A DNA stretch of 24,034 nucleotides from an uncultured Bacteroidales bacterium (GTDB lineage: Bacteria; Bacteroidota; Bacteroidia; Bacteroidales; F082), in contig CALBNV010000055.1 in NCBI GenBank assembly GCA_937896895.1, positions 1 through 24,034 on the forward strand, read 5' to 3'. Every line of letters starts with the position of its first letter. Within the stretch, counting starts at the first letter, position 1. The position numbers and the translations under genes were made by a program. The notes under the pieces were generated by a model. It searched no databases and was not told the origin of the DNA. It saw only the letters and a list, made by a program, of their open reading frames with translations. Positions 1 to 6,911 of the stretch are shown here, piece after piece.

Positions 1-76
1 AAAATATGGGCTTCACTGCCACCGGTTAAAGTTGCATTTGTCTCTTGAATTTAGGCTTAAATAAAACTAGAGCGAT

Positions 77-117
77 AAAAAAACGCCAACACTTGATAGT
101 CAATGTGCTGGCGTTTG
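77..117 (-). terminator. Intrinsic terminator downstream of the tRNA
   Basis: Positions 81-92 and 105-116 form a 12-bp stem with one G-U wobble around a 12-nt loop. Read on the minus strand, the second arm runs into a stretch of T residues (complement of the A run at 77-83). It begins 7 bases beyond the tRNA 3' end, so it is the obvious tRNA terminator. It could also stop a plus-strand gene entering from the left, but the plus-strand T tract is only three bases. Bases 1-76 hold no supportable gene, only short open stretches cut by the window edge. Confidence 0.75.
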
Positions 118-123
118 TAGTTG

Positions 124-197
124 TGCTCCCACAAGGACTTGAACCTTGGACCAACTGATTATGAGTCAGCTACTCTAACCGACTGAGCTATAGGAGC
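124..197 (-). tRNA. tRNA with CAU anticodon: tRNA-Ile2 (lysidine type) or elongator tRNA-Met
   Basis: The minus strand folds into a full cloverleaf. The acceptor arms GCTCCTA and TGGGAGC pair over 7 bp, the D arm contains AGCTCAGTCGGTTAGAG, the anticodon loop is CTCATAA (anticodon CAU), and the T arm contains GGTTCAAGTCC. The discriminator base is A and CCA is not encoded. CAU occurs in initiator Met, elongator Met and the Ile2 tRNA whose C34 is changed to lysidine by TilS. The acceptor lacks the unpaired first position of an initiator. C4-G69 and C5-G68 pairs, plus the TTCAAGT T-loop, are the features that separate E. coli Ile2 from elongator Met, so Ile2 is favoured. The tRNA call itself is secure and the isotype is tentative. 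Confidence 0.93.
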
Positions 198-231
198 CGC
201 AACGAGCCTGAAAATTTATTTCAGAAAACCC

Positions 232-262
232 TTGCTTTTTCGGCTGCAAATTTACAACTTTG
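232..262 (+). promoter_or_regulatory. Putative Bacteroidetes promoter for the HAD gene
   Basis: A TTG at 232-234 (-33 element) is followed after 20 bp by CAACTTTG at 255-262, one mismatch from TAnnTTTG. It lies 31 bases before the ATG at 294. The same 96-bp gap must also hold the promoter of the divergent tRNA, for which I see no clean match. Confidence 0.5.
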
Positions 263-293
263 CAGCGAATTTTCAACAAAAATTTAAAAAAAA

Positions 294-950
294 ATGAAAA
301 CAGCTCATTCTGACATAAAAAACATCATCTTCGACCTCGGCGGAGTGATCATCGACATCGATACTCAAGCCATTGTGAATCAAATGAATAAAATGGGATT
401 CACTAACATTGAAAAGCTGCATGACCCAGAGTTTTTGGCAATATTGGAACGCTTCGAAAAAGGCATTATCAAGGCCTCAACGTTCAGAAATGAAGTGAAA
501 AATTTTCTCAAAATCAGCGTAACCGACACCGTTTTTGACGAAATCTGGAACTCGATGCTCTTCGATATCCCTCAACGTCGCATCGACCTGGTGAAACAAC
601 TCAAACAGAATTACCACGTCTTCCTGCTCAGCAACTCCAACGAGATACATTACGACCTGTACGTCCGCGACCTCCAGCTGCGCTACGGATACCGCGAGTT
701 CGACAGCCTCTTCGACAAGGCGTTCTTCTCGTTCGCGCTGCATCTGTCAAAACCTGACTTGGACATTTTCCGCTACGTCCTCGATTCCGAGAGCCTGAAA
801 CCCGAAGAGACGCTCTTCATCGACGACCTCGAAGAAAACCGCGCCGCCGCGCGCAGACTCGGCATCCACACCATTGATGTCGCGACAGGCTCACGTATCG
901 TTGACCTGTTCGAGAACGGCCTGCTGAAAGCAAACACGAAAATCGACTGA
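294..950 (+). CDS. HAD-superfamily phosphatase, YihX-like
   Basis: The 218-aa protein is a haloacid-dehalogenase-fold phosphatase, presumably cytoplasmic because no signal peptide is present. Motif I is FDLGGVIID with nucleophile Asp14. The usual second Asp of DxD is Gly16, as in E. coli YihX (FDLGNVIVD), a glucose-1-phosphate phosphatase. Motif II is LLSNSN (Ser113), motif III is Lys153 (SKPD), and motif IV is FIDDLEEN (Asp177-Asp178). Residues about 25-95 between motifs I and II form a helical C1-type cap. The length is normal for the family. The ATG at 294 follows an A-rich leader and a promoter-like element at 232-262, and an 11-bp terminator hairpin follows at 1046-1077. The substrate cannot be read from sequence; sugar phosphates are the family precedent. 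The gene stands alone. Confidence 0.88.
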   Translation: MKTAHSDIKNIIFDLGGVIIDIDTQAIVNQMNKMGFTNIEKLHDPEFLAILERFEKGIIKASTFRNEVKNFLKISVTDTVFDEIWNSMLFDIPQRRIDLVKQLKQNYHVFLLSNSNEIHYDLYVRDLQLRYGYREFDSLFDKAFFSFALHLSKPDLDIFRYVLDSESLKPEETLFIDDLEENRAAARRLGIHTIDVATGSRIVDLFENGLLKANTKID

Positions 951-1045
951 ACACCAAAGCTCACCACCTTTAGTTTTGCAGTTGCAAAACAAGGTTAAAA
1001 AACAAGGCGTATAGGTCAAAATTTATTCGGCAAATAATTTTACAT

Positions 1046-1077
1046 AAAAGATGCCGCTTTCTCAAACGGCATCTTTT
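1046..1077. terminator. Bidirectional hairpin terminator between HAD gene and hutI
   Basis: AAAAGATGCCG (1046-1056) and CGGCATCTTTT (1067-1077) are perfect inverted repeats around a 10-nt loop. The stem starts with A4 and ends with T4, so it can terminate both the plus-strand HAD gene and minus-strand hutI, which converge here. Confidence 0.8.
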
Positions 1078-1080
1078 CAA

Positions 1081-1147
1081 ACTAAACTCTAAGCTCTAAG
1101 CTCTAAACTCTAAGCTCTAAACTCTAAGCTCTAAACTCTAAGCTCTT
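1081..1147. repeat. Heptanucleotide tandem array CTCTAAR
   Basis: Eight perfect-length 7-bp units alternate between CTCTAAG and CTCTAAA (1087-1142), flanked by degenerate units ACTAAA and CTCTT. Each unit holds TAA on the plus strand and TAG on the minus strand. Because 7 is not a multiple of 3, stops recur in all six frames. The array runs into the TAA stop of hutI at 1146-1148. Related arrays occur at 7612, 13021 and 16211 and, less regularly, 2401. Confidence 0.9.
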
Positions 1148-2390
1148 ATCTAACAACTTTCCCTTTCAGAATCATCTTTTCGACTTTATTCGCGCCGTAG
1201 TAATACGGCATGAACTCAAGCTGTGTCATTGGTTTTGTGATTATTACGTTGGCGATTTTGCCTTTGGTTATCGAGCCGAGCTCCTCGCTAACGCCCATTG
1301 CGTAAGCTGTGTTCAAGGTCGTGGCGTTGAGTGCTTCCTCCGGTGTCATCCTGTATCTTATACAGGCGCACGAAAGGACGAACTGCATGTTTCCCGACGG
1401 CGACGTCCCCGGGTTGAAGTCCGATGCCATGGCGACCGGCAACCCCGCGTTTATCATGTCGCGCACCGGCGAGAGCGGGAGGTTCAGGAAGAACGCGCAG
1501 CCGGGCAGCACCGTCGGCATCGTCTCCGAGCCTTTCAGCGCGTCGATCTCGGCCTTGCCCATCTGTTCGAGGTGGTCAACGCTGATGGCACCGTATTTCA
1601 CCCCGACCTGCACGCCGCCCGACACCGCCATCTCGTTGGCGTGGATCTTCGGTCTCATGCCGTATTTGATGCCCTGCATGAGAATACGCTCCGTGTCCTC
1701 GCAGGTGAAGAAACCCTTGTCGCAGAACACGTCGATGAAGTCGGCGAGGTCTTCAGCCGCCACCATCGGTATCATCTCGTTGATGACCAGGTCAACGTAG
1801 TCCTCCTGATGTCCGCGGTATTCCATCGGGATGCCGTGGGCGCCGAGGAAATTTGATTTTATCGTCAGCGGCGAGTTCTCTTTCAAACGCTTGATGACGC
1901 GCAGCATCTTCAGCTCGCTCTCGGTGGTGAGGCCGTAGCCGCTCTTTATCTCGACGGCTCCGGTGCCCATGCGCATTATCTCTTCGAGGCGCATCATCGC
2001 CGACTCGTAAAGTTCGTCTTCGCTCGCGGCAGCCGTTGCCTTGGCGGAATTGAGTATGCCACCGCCGCGTTTTGCAATGTCCTCGTAGCTCAGGCCGCGG
2101 ATCTTGTCGCAGAACTCCATCTCGCGTGAGTTCGCATAGACGAGATGCGTGTGCGAGTCGCAGAACGCCGGAAGCACGAGGCCGCCCTTGGCATCGACGA
2201 CTCTCTTCTCCGTTGCAAGATATTCTTGCAGTTTCGCAGAATCCATAGTGCCATAATCGGCAATCTTGCTGCCCTTTATATAAAGGTATGCGTTCTTTAT
2301 CCTTCCAAGCTCCGACATCCCGGCTCCCGATTTCATCAGGCTGCCGTCTTCAAGGACGCCGCAGAGCTCTTTGATGTTTGTTATTAACAT
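1146..2390 (-). CDS. hutI: Imidazolonepropionase
   Basis: The 414-aa cytoplasmic amidohydrolase opens 4-imidazolone-5-propanoate to N-formimino-L-glutamate, the third step of histidine degradation. The fold shows a short N-terminal beta domain, then the metal-binding HxH in CDSHTHLVYA (His80, His82), His250 in KIHANE, His273 in VDHLEQ and Asp324 in ASDFNPG, followed by the closing beta domain. Length matches the family (about 410 aa). The ATG at 2390 gives a normal amidohydrolase N-terminus and no upstream extension is needed. The other hut genes (hutH, hutU, hutG or ftcD) are not in this window, so the gene is isolated from its pathway here. It ends in a heptad repeat and a shared bidirectional terminator. 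The assignment to HutI rather than a generic amidohydrolase rests on strong overall similarity to the family pattern. Confidence 0.93.
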   Translation of the reverse strand: MLITNIKELCGVLEDGSLMKSGAGMSELGRIKNAYLYIKGSKIADYGTMDSAKLQEYLATEKRVVDAKGGLVLPAFCDSHTHLVYANSREMEFCDKIRGLSYEDIAKRGGGILNSAKATAAASEDELYESAMMRLEEIMRMGTGAVEIKSGYGLTTESELKMLRVIKRLKENSPLTIKSNFLGAHGIPMEYRGHQEDYVDLVINEMIPMVAAEDLADFIDVFCDKGFFTCEDTERILMQGIKYGMRPKIHANEMAVSGGVQVGVKYGAISVDHLEQMGKAEIDALKGSETMPTVLPGCAFFLNLPLSPVRDMINAGLPVAMASDFNPGTSPSGNMQFVLSCACIRYRMTPEEALNATTLNTAYAMGVSEELGSITKGKIANVIITKPMTQLEFMPYYYGANKVEKMILKGKVVR

Positions 2391-2410
2391 GTTTTAAAGT
2401 TTTTGAAAGT

Positions 2411-2469
2411 GTGGAGTTTTAAGAGTTAAGAGTGGAGTTGGGATGGAAACTCCACTCTCAAAACTCCAC
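2411..2469. terminator. Two-tier inverted repeat built from GTGGAGTT repeats
   Basis: An inner 11-bp perfect stem (2429-2439 with 2448-2458, 8-nt loop) sits inside an outer 10-bp perfect stem (2411-2420 with 2460-2469). The arms share GTGGAGTT and AAGAGTT words with the tandem arrays elsewhere, so the hairpin seems to have arisen by inverted duplication of repeat units. It lies between two minus-strand genes: past the stop of the deoxyhypusine-synthase homologue and upstream of hutI. It may act as a terminator, although no long T run follows. Confidence 0.6.
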
Positions 2470-2491
2470 TCTTAACACTAATATTTGTAAA

Positions 2492-3544
2492 CTAACGATT
2501 CTCAAAGAGTTTCTGCCAGTTCTTGTACTCGCGTTTCTTCCACGGGCCGTTGTGATAGACGTATGAGGCGATCATCGGGATGACGGTGGTGCCTTCGGCA
2601 TAAACCATCTGCTGGAGCTTCTCGCTCACCTTGCCCCACGAGCCGGCCTCGAGCAGTGTCGATGACGAGCAGGCGCCGTCGCGGACATCGGCGACGGTAA
2701 TCTGGATGGCGTATTTGTGCATCGGGACATCGTAGCCGAGGATTTCGGCGCAGACGACAGTGTCTTGCGCGAAGTTCTTAGGAGTGCCGCCGCCGACCAT
2801 GAACAGACCTGTCTGTGGGGCGTTCATCTTGATTTCAGTGAGTTCGATGAAGTCGCGGACCGAGTCGATGCTGACATATTTCTCGTTCTTGTGGGTGCGT
2901 TCCCACTGGTGTTTTCCGATGCCGAAGCCCGCCGACGAGTCGCTGAATGCCGGGCAGAACATCGGGACGCCACACTCGTAGCATGTCTGGATGAGGCTGT
3001 CTTTCTTCACGCCGTGGCCGTCATGAAGCCATTTGCCGAGGTTCCACAGGAACTCGCGCGACGAGTACGGACGCGGTTCGAGGATGTTTGAAAGCTCGTA
3101 TGTGGCGTTGTCGCAGGCCTGGAGCTGCTCCTCATCGATGAAGGTGTCATAGATGCGGTCGATGTAAAGCTCGCGGAGCTTCGTGTCGGCGATGACGTTC
3201 TCTTTCTCACCAATATAATGTTTGAAGCCGAGAGCCTCGAAGAGGTCCATGTCGATGACTGACGCGCCTGTCGAGACGACGACGTCGATCATCTTGTTGC
3301 GGACCATGTCAACATAGACCTGCATGCAGCCTGCCGCAGATGTCGAGCCGGCGAGCGTGAGGATGTTGGTACACTGTTTCTCCTTGCACATCATCATGAA
3401 GATGTCGGCCGCACGTGCCGTGTCGCGTGAGGTGAACGACATCTGGCGCATCGCGTCGATGATTTCCGTTGAGTCGTACTTCTTGATGTCAATGTGTTTG
3501 ACCTCGTTCTTCAGAAGGTCTTTCTTCTCTAATTTTCTTGCCAT
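2492..3544 (-). CDS. Deoxyhypusine synthase family protein (possible homospermidine synthase)
   Basis: The 350-aa protein belongs to the deoxyhypusine synthase (DHS) family, NAD-dependent enzymes that move the aminobutyl group of spermidine to an acceptor. The catalytic-lysine motif of DHS (SWGK) is intact as GSWGKV, putting the lysine at residue 305, followed by a PMIASYVY segment equivalent to the eukaryotic PLL(V)AE region. Other family blocks are LAGSTSAAGC (64-73) and MVGGGTPKN (249-257). Bacteria lack eIF5A, so the acceptor must differ; putrescine, giving homospermidine, is the known bacterial case. I start at ATG 3544 (MARKLEKKD). An in-frame TTG extension to 3628 would run through the minus-strand -7 element TATCTTTG at 3589-3596, so it is rejected. 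No polyamine genes flank it. The divergent neighbour is a thioredoxin lipoprotein. Confidence 0.85.
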   Translation of the reverse strand: MARKLEKKDLLKNEVKHIDIKKYDSTEIIDAMRQMSFTSRDTARAADIFMMMCKEKQCTNILTLAGSTSAAGCMQVYVDMVRNKMIDVVVSTGASVIDMDLFEALGFKHYIGEKENVIADTKLRELYIDRIYDTFIDEEQLQACDNATYELSNILEPRPYSSREFLWNLGKWLHDGHGVKKDSLIQTCYECGVPMFCPAFSDSSAGFGIGKHQWERTHKNEKYVSIDSVRDFIELTEIKMNAPQTGLFMVGGGTPKNFAQDTVVCAEILGYDVPMHKYAIQITVADVRDGACSSSTLLEAGSWGKVSEKLQQMVYAEGTTVIPMIASYVYHNGPWKKREYKNWQKLFENR

Positions 3545-3588
3545 TTCTATTTTATTTTGATTGATGAATAATTGCATTTTTAAAGTTG

Positions 3589-3625
3589 CAAAGATACGAT
3601 TAAAATGAAAAAAAACGTACTTTTG
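3589..3625. promoter_or_regulatory. Divergent -7 promoter elements for the DHS-like and thioredoxin genes
   Basis: The minus strand has TATCTTTG at 3589-3596, 45 bases before ATG 3544. The plus strand has TACTTTTG at 3618-3625, 16 bases before ATG 3641. Both match TAnnTTTG exactly and lie only 21 bp apart. No TTTG -33 element stands at the usual spacing for either, so support rests on the -7 elements. They also fix the translation starts, because the longer reading frames of both genes would cover them. Confidence 0.6.
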
Positions 3626-3640
3626 CAAAAATTTATTTTC

Positions 3641-4123
3641 ATGAAAAAACTTCCTGTCATAGCGATTTTGGCAATGATGGCGTTTTCGGCCTGCGGAGGG
3701 TCAGGAAACGACGGCGAAGACAAGAGCCAGTCAGACGCAACATCTTCAGAATCAATTAAAAAGAATGAATCGATAAAAGAATTGTCGTACAAGGATTTCA
3801 TCAAAGACGTGTGGGATTTCGAGACTTATCCCGACTCTTTCGCCTTCGCCGGCGAGCTGCCATGCGTGATTGATTTCTATGCGACCTGGTGCGGGCCGTG
3901 CAAGAAGGTCGCCCCGGTCATTGAGAATCTTGCCAAGGAATACAAAGGCAAAGTGAACGTTTATAAAGTGGACATTGATGCCGAGCAAAAGCTCTCTACC
4001 GTTTTGAAAATCAGAAACATACCGACTGTTTATTTCCTTGAAGAGGGCAAACAGCCGAGCTATTCCGTAGGCGCGAAGGACGAGATCTACTTCCGCTCGA
4101 TGTTCGACAAATTGGCCAAATAA
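3641..4123 (+). CDS. Thioredoxin-fold lipoprotein
   Basis: The 160-aa protein is a predicted periplasmic thiol-disulfide oxidoreductase anchored as a lipoprotein. The N-terminus is a classic signal peptide with lipobox FSAC, so the mature protein starts at Cys18, followed by a Gly/Ser/Asp/Glu linker to about residue 40. The thioredoxin domain carries FYATWCGPC (Cys84, Cys87) and the cis-proline in IRNIPTVYF. The substrate is unknown; this layout fits protein disulfide reduction or a redox partner of an envelope protein. ATG 3641 is chosen over the upstream in-frame ATG at 3605, which would place the TACTTTTG promoter element inside the gene and bury the signal peptide. The last 37 bases overlap the 3' end of the convergent WbqC-like gene. 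Confidence 0.88.
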   Translation: MKKLPVIAILAMMAFSACGGSGNDGEDKSQSDATSSESIKKNESIKELSYKDFIKDVWDFETYPDSFAFAGELPCVIDFYATWCGPCKKVAPVIENLAKEYKGKVNVYKVDIDAEQKLSTVLKIRNIPTVYFLEEGKQPSYSVGAKDEIYFRSMFDKLAK

Positions 4124-4713
4124 GCCGCCGCATCAGGCCCTTCGTTAAAAAGCAGATCCAGCACCGAGAGATTCGACACAAACGGCTGCCTGTCTTCAAA
4201 CACCTGATAGTATCTCGGGAAATGAGTCATCTCCGGCTGCCATTTCGACAGCGACAGCCTGTAGTCATCAGCCGGATTCGCTATTTTCGCAAAATCCTCC
4301 GTGTATTCGATTTCCTTGTTGACTTTCAATATTTTAAGAATGAACTTCAGGCAAAACTCATTCAGCTCGACGAGTGTTTCGAACCTTGTCTGGAACGCTT
4401 TTTCAAGATACGGGAAATAATAGTCGAAATACGGCGACTTGCGGTATGCGGCCTCAAGACAACGTTGGTGAATCTGCTGCCACGGCTCGCGGTAGCTTAC
4501 CGCCACATCCTTTGTCATCGTGTGGTTGCCGTTTTGTTTCACCACCGGCACCGTCAGCGTCTGCAAGCCGTTGGCTGTCATCACGTTGCAACGGGTACGG
4601 CACGACTGCTTCTGATAAGTCTCAAAGACTTCAATCCTTGGCTCTTCACACTTCAAAAACAATGCCATCCACTGAATATCAGGCATATACGCTGTCGGAA
4701 AAATCTCTGCCAT
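4087..4713 (-). CDS. WbqC-like family protein
   Basis: The 208-aa protein matches the WbqC-like family by its N-terminal PTAYMPDIQW block, the middle REPWQQIHQRCLEAAYRKSPYFDYY block (residues about 75-99), and the conserved C-terminal LSVLDLLFNEGPDA. WbqC relatives are found in O-antigen loci and are common as single genes in Bacteroidetes; their biochemical role is not established. There is no signal peptide. ATG 4713 lies 14 bp after the stop of the 7TM-HD gene, so the two are very likely co-transcribed. The 3' end runs 37 bp into the convergent thioredoxin gene, and no terminator hairpin is visible between them, so opposing transcripts would overlap. Confidence 0.85.
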   Translation of the reverse strand: MAEIFPTAYMPDIQWMALFLKCEEPRIEVFETYQKQSCRTRCNVMTANGLQTLTVPVVKQNGNHTMTKDVAVSYREPWQQIHQRCLEAAYRKSPYFDYYFPYLEKAFQTRFETLVELNEFCLKFILKILKVNKEIEYTEDFAKIANPADDYRLSLSKWQPEMTHFPRYYQVFEDRQPFVSNLSVLDLLFNEGPDAAAYLANLSNIERK

Positions 4714-4727
4714 CTCTGACTTCTCCC

Positions 4728-6788
4728 CTATTTCGGGTATTCAACACGCGGATGATACACGTTAATCAGTTTTTTCTTCAGCACCTTTTTGACAGTCATC
4801 ACGTCGCGGTAGGTGATGTTTGTGTTATCGAACTGAGCAGCCTTGATCTGCCCGTCTATGATATTGTCAACCAACGAGTTGATTGATGTCTCTGTCTTGT
4901 CTTTCATACTTCTTGACGCCGCCTCTACGGCATCGCACATCATCAGCACGGCAGTCTCTTTTGAGAAAGGAATCGGGCCGTGATACTTGAAGTCGGCCTC
5001 ATCGACCTCAGGGTTCTCACGCAGTTCCTGGATGTAGAAATACTCGGTGCGCCGCGTCCCGTGGTGAGTCCTCACGAAATCCTTGATCTGTTCTGGGATG
5101 CGGTATTCGCCGCAGATCTCAATGCCATCGATGACATGGCTGATGATAATCTGCGCACTCTCCTCGTTCGACAGGTCTTCATGCGGATTATACGCACCAT
5201 TCTGATTTTCAATGAAATAATTAGGATTTCTCAGCTTTCCGACATCGTGATACATGGCACCTGTCCGCGCGAGCATCGCATTGCCACCTACATTATAAAT
5301 GACCTCTTCGCAAAGGTCGGCGACCTGCATCGCATGTTGGAATGTGCCTGGCGCCTCCGAAGCGAGACGGCGCAGCAGCGGACTGTTGGTGTTGCTCAGC
5401 TCGAGCAGAGTCAGCTCGGTGACGACACGGAATATCTTTTCAAAGATGAAAATCAACGGCAACGCCAGCAAGGTGAAGAAAGCATTCATGGCAAACATCA
5501 CCACGTTAAACAGGAATGACATATCGAAGCTCCCGTCAAACATCAGCACCGTCCCGACGTTGATGACGACGTACGCGATGAAGACAAGCAGCGAGGCCTT
5601 GAAATACGCCGAACGACTCTTGCGTTTGGCCAACAGGAACATTACAACAATTGAGACGAACAGCTGTTCGGTGAAGAATATGAACGGGTTAGGCACCGCG
5701 AGACAGATAACAAGCAGAGTCATTATCTGAACGATAATCGTGACACGCGGCTCGAAAAACGTCATGAGTATCATCACCGTTATCGAAATCGGGACCATAT
5801 AAAGCCATTCCTGCTTGTATTTCAACACCAGAAACGTCGGGATTATCGCAAGGAACATCAGCACCAGAATCATGATTATCCGCTTCACCTGGCTGAAAAC
5901 GCCAGGATAGAACATCATCATTATCACGTACAGGCACAAGAACACCATTGTCACCAGCACGATTTGTCCGAACAAGACATTGTTGGTGCCGAAGAAAGAC
6001 TCTGAGTACATATCCTCGTATTCCCTCTGCAAAGAATTGATTATCATATATTTCTCTTCGGTAACAACCTCGTCTTTAGAGATAATCAGCTCGTCTTTCT
6101 GCACCATCCCGAAAGTTGGCATGATGTCGTCGAAGGCATGGTTTCTCGCCTGTGTCGTCATGCTTTCAGAGAAGACGATATTCTGCCGTAAAGACTCGAG
6201 AATCAATTTGTTAAGGAACGCTCTGACTTCCGGATCGCTCACAGTATCGAGCATCGAAGTCACCGCGTCAGAGGCCGTCATCATATTGTAAAACTCATCA
6301 ATCTTCCTCTCCGTCACCACCTTGTTGCTCACGATGTCAACAACGTTCCCGATGTTGATGTTTCCAGAATAACCCGTGCTTGAAATGATGCCGCGGTTTT
6401 GTATCGAATCATAAATACTCAGTGCGACATCTTCATACTTTTCTTTGTCGCGCATTTTACCAATGTATTGGTTTTCAAACATATAAATCAACTGTTCGCG
6501 ACCTTTTCCAGCTATTTTCTCATCGATGACAAAGATCAAATGCACATTCTCCATCGCATCGTTGCGTTCTTTCCAAAGTTGCTCCTCTGTCTTGTAAATC
6601 GGGAAATTGAATGGAGCATAAAGTGTTTCGTGACTCCACGGACGCAATTTTGTAAATTCGTACTTGAATTTCGCGCTCCGAGGCATGAAATAAACCGCCA
6701 ATACCACTGCGGCGACAAACACCATCACCCTCCAAATGCCATAATACGAGTGCCTGACATCATCGGCAATTTTCTCTATTTTATTCAT
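4728..6788 (-). CDS. 7TM-HD membrane phosphodiesterase (PgpH/YqfF family)
   Basis: The 686-aa inner-membrane protein has an N-terminal transmembrane helix (about 19-36) and an extracytoplasmic 7TMR-HDED-type domain (about 40-265). A cluster of hydrophobic helices follows (about 270-450), then a cytoplasmic HD domain with His485 (TFQHAMQ), His514-Asp515 (MYHDVGK), His551, and His575-His576 (RTHHGT). PgpH of Listeria, the characterised relative, hydrolyses cyclic di-AMP to pApA, so c-di-AMP turnover is the likely role. ATG 6788 (MNKIEKIADD) is chosen. The longer in-frame extension to 6965 crosses the divergent promoters at 6839-6875 and the start of the NlpC/P60 gene. It forms an operon with the WbqC-like gene. 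The metal-binding residues look complete. Confidence 0.88.
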   Translation of the reverse strand: MNKIEKIADDVRHSYYGIWRVMVFVAAVVLAVYFMPRSAKFKYEFTKLRPWSHETLYAPFNFPIYKTEEQLWKERNDAMENVHLIFVIDEKIAGKGREQLIYMFENQYIGKMRDKEKYEDVALSIYDSIQNRGIISSTGYSGNINIGNVVDIVSNKVVTERKIDEFYNMMTASDAVTSMLDTVSDPEVRAFLNKLILESLRQNIVFSESMTTQARNHAFDDIMPTFGMVQKDELIISKDEVVTEEKYMIINSLQREYEDMYSESFFGTNNVLFGQIVLVTMVFLCLYVIMMMFYPGVFSQVKRIIMILVLMFLAIIPTFLVLKYKQEWLYMVPISITVMILMTFFEPRVTIIVQIMTLLVICLAVPNPFIFFTEQLFVSIVVMFLLAKRKSRSAYFKASLLVFIAYVVINVGTVLMFDGSFDMSFLFNVVMFAMNAFFTLLALPLIFIFEKIFRVVTELTLLELSNTNSPLLRRLASEAPGTFQHAMQVADLCEEVIYNVGGNAMLARTGAMYHDVGKLRNPNYFIENQNGAYNPHEDLSNEESAQIIISHVIDGIEICGEYRIPEQIKDFVRTHHGTRRTEYFYIQELRENPEVDEADFKYHGPIPFSKETAVLMMCDAVEAASRSMKDKTETSINSLVDNIIDGQIKAAQFDNTNITYRDVMTVKKVLKKKLINVYHPRVEYPK

Positions 6789-6838
6789 ATTCAAATATTT
6801 ATCAACACAAATAAACTTCTCTTTTTTATTTTTACGAA

Positions 6839-6871
6839 TTTGTAAAAGTACAAATTTTTCGTGTAATTTTG
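6839..6871 (+). promoter_or_regulatory. Promoter for the NlpC/P60 gene
   Basis: TTTG at 6839-6842, a 21-bp spacer, and TAATTTTG at 6864-6871 form a full Bacteroidetes -33/-7 pair with no mismatch. The ATG follows 40 bases later at 6912. The element interlocks with the minus-strand promoter at 6843-6875. Confidence 0.75.
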
Positions 6872-6875
6872 CAAA
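6843..6875 (-). promoter_or_regulatory. Promoter for the 7TM-HD / WbqC operon
   Basis: On the minus strand TTTG (6872-6875), a 21-bp spacer, and TACTTTTA (6843-6850, one mismatch at the last base) precede ATG 6788 by 54 bases. It is almost the mirror image of the plus-strand promoter at 6839-6871. The -7 of each abuts the -33 of the other. Confidence 0.65.
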
Positions 6876-6911
6876 AAAGTTTTCAGTTTGACAAATTAAT
6901 ACAAACAGTAT

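Noticed and set aside
1..76. Possible 3' end of a gene entering from the left.
   Set aside because: Three short open stretches end at different stops within the first 63 bases and none is long enough to recognise.
1081..1147. Heptad arrays (also at 7612-7674) as CRISPR or iteron-type origin sequences.
   Set aside because: The 7-bp units are contiguous with no spacers, there are no cas genes, and nothing resembling a replication initiator gene or a DnaA-box cluster lies nearby. Several arrays at gene ends argue against a single origin.
3545..3628. N-terminal extension of the DHS-like protein to a TTG start, and of the thioredoxin protein to ATG 3605.
   Set aside because: Both extensions cross exact TAnnTTTG promoter elements. 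The shorter ATG starts give a typical DHS N-terminus and a proper lipoprotein signal peptide.
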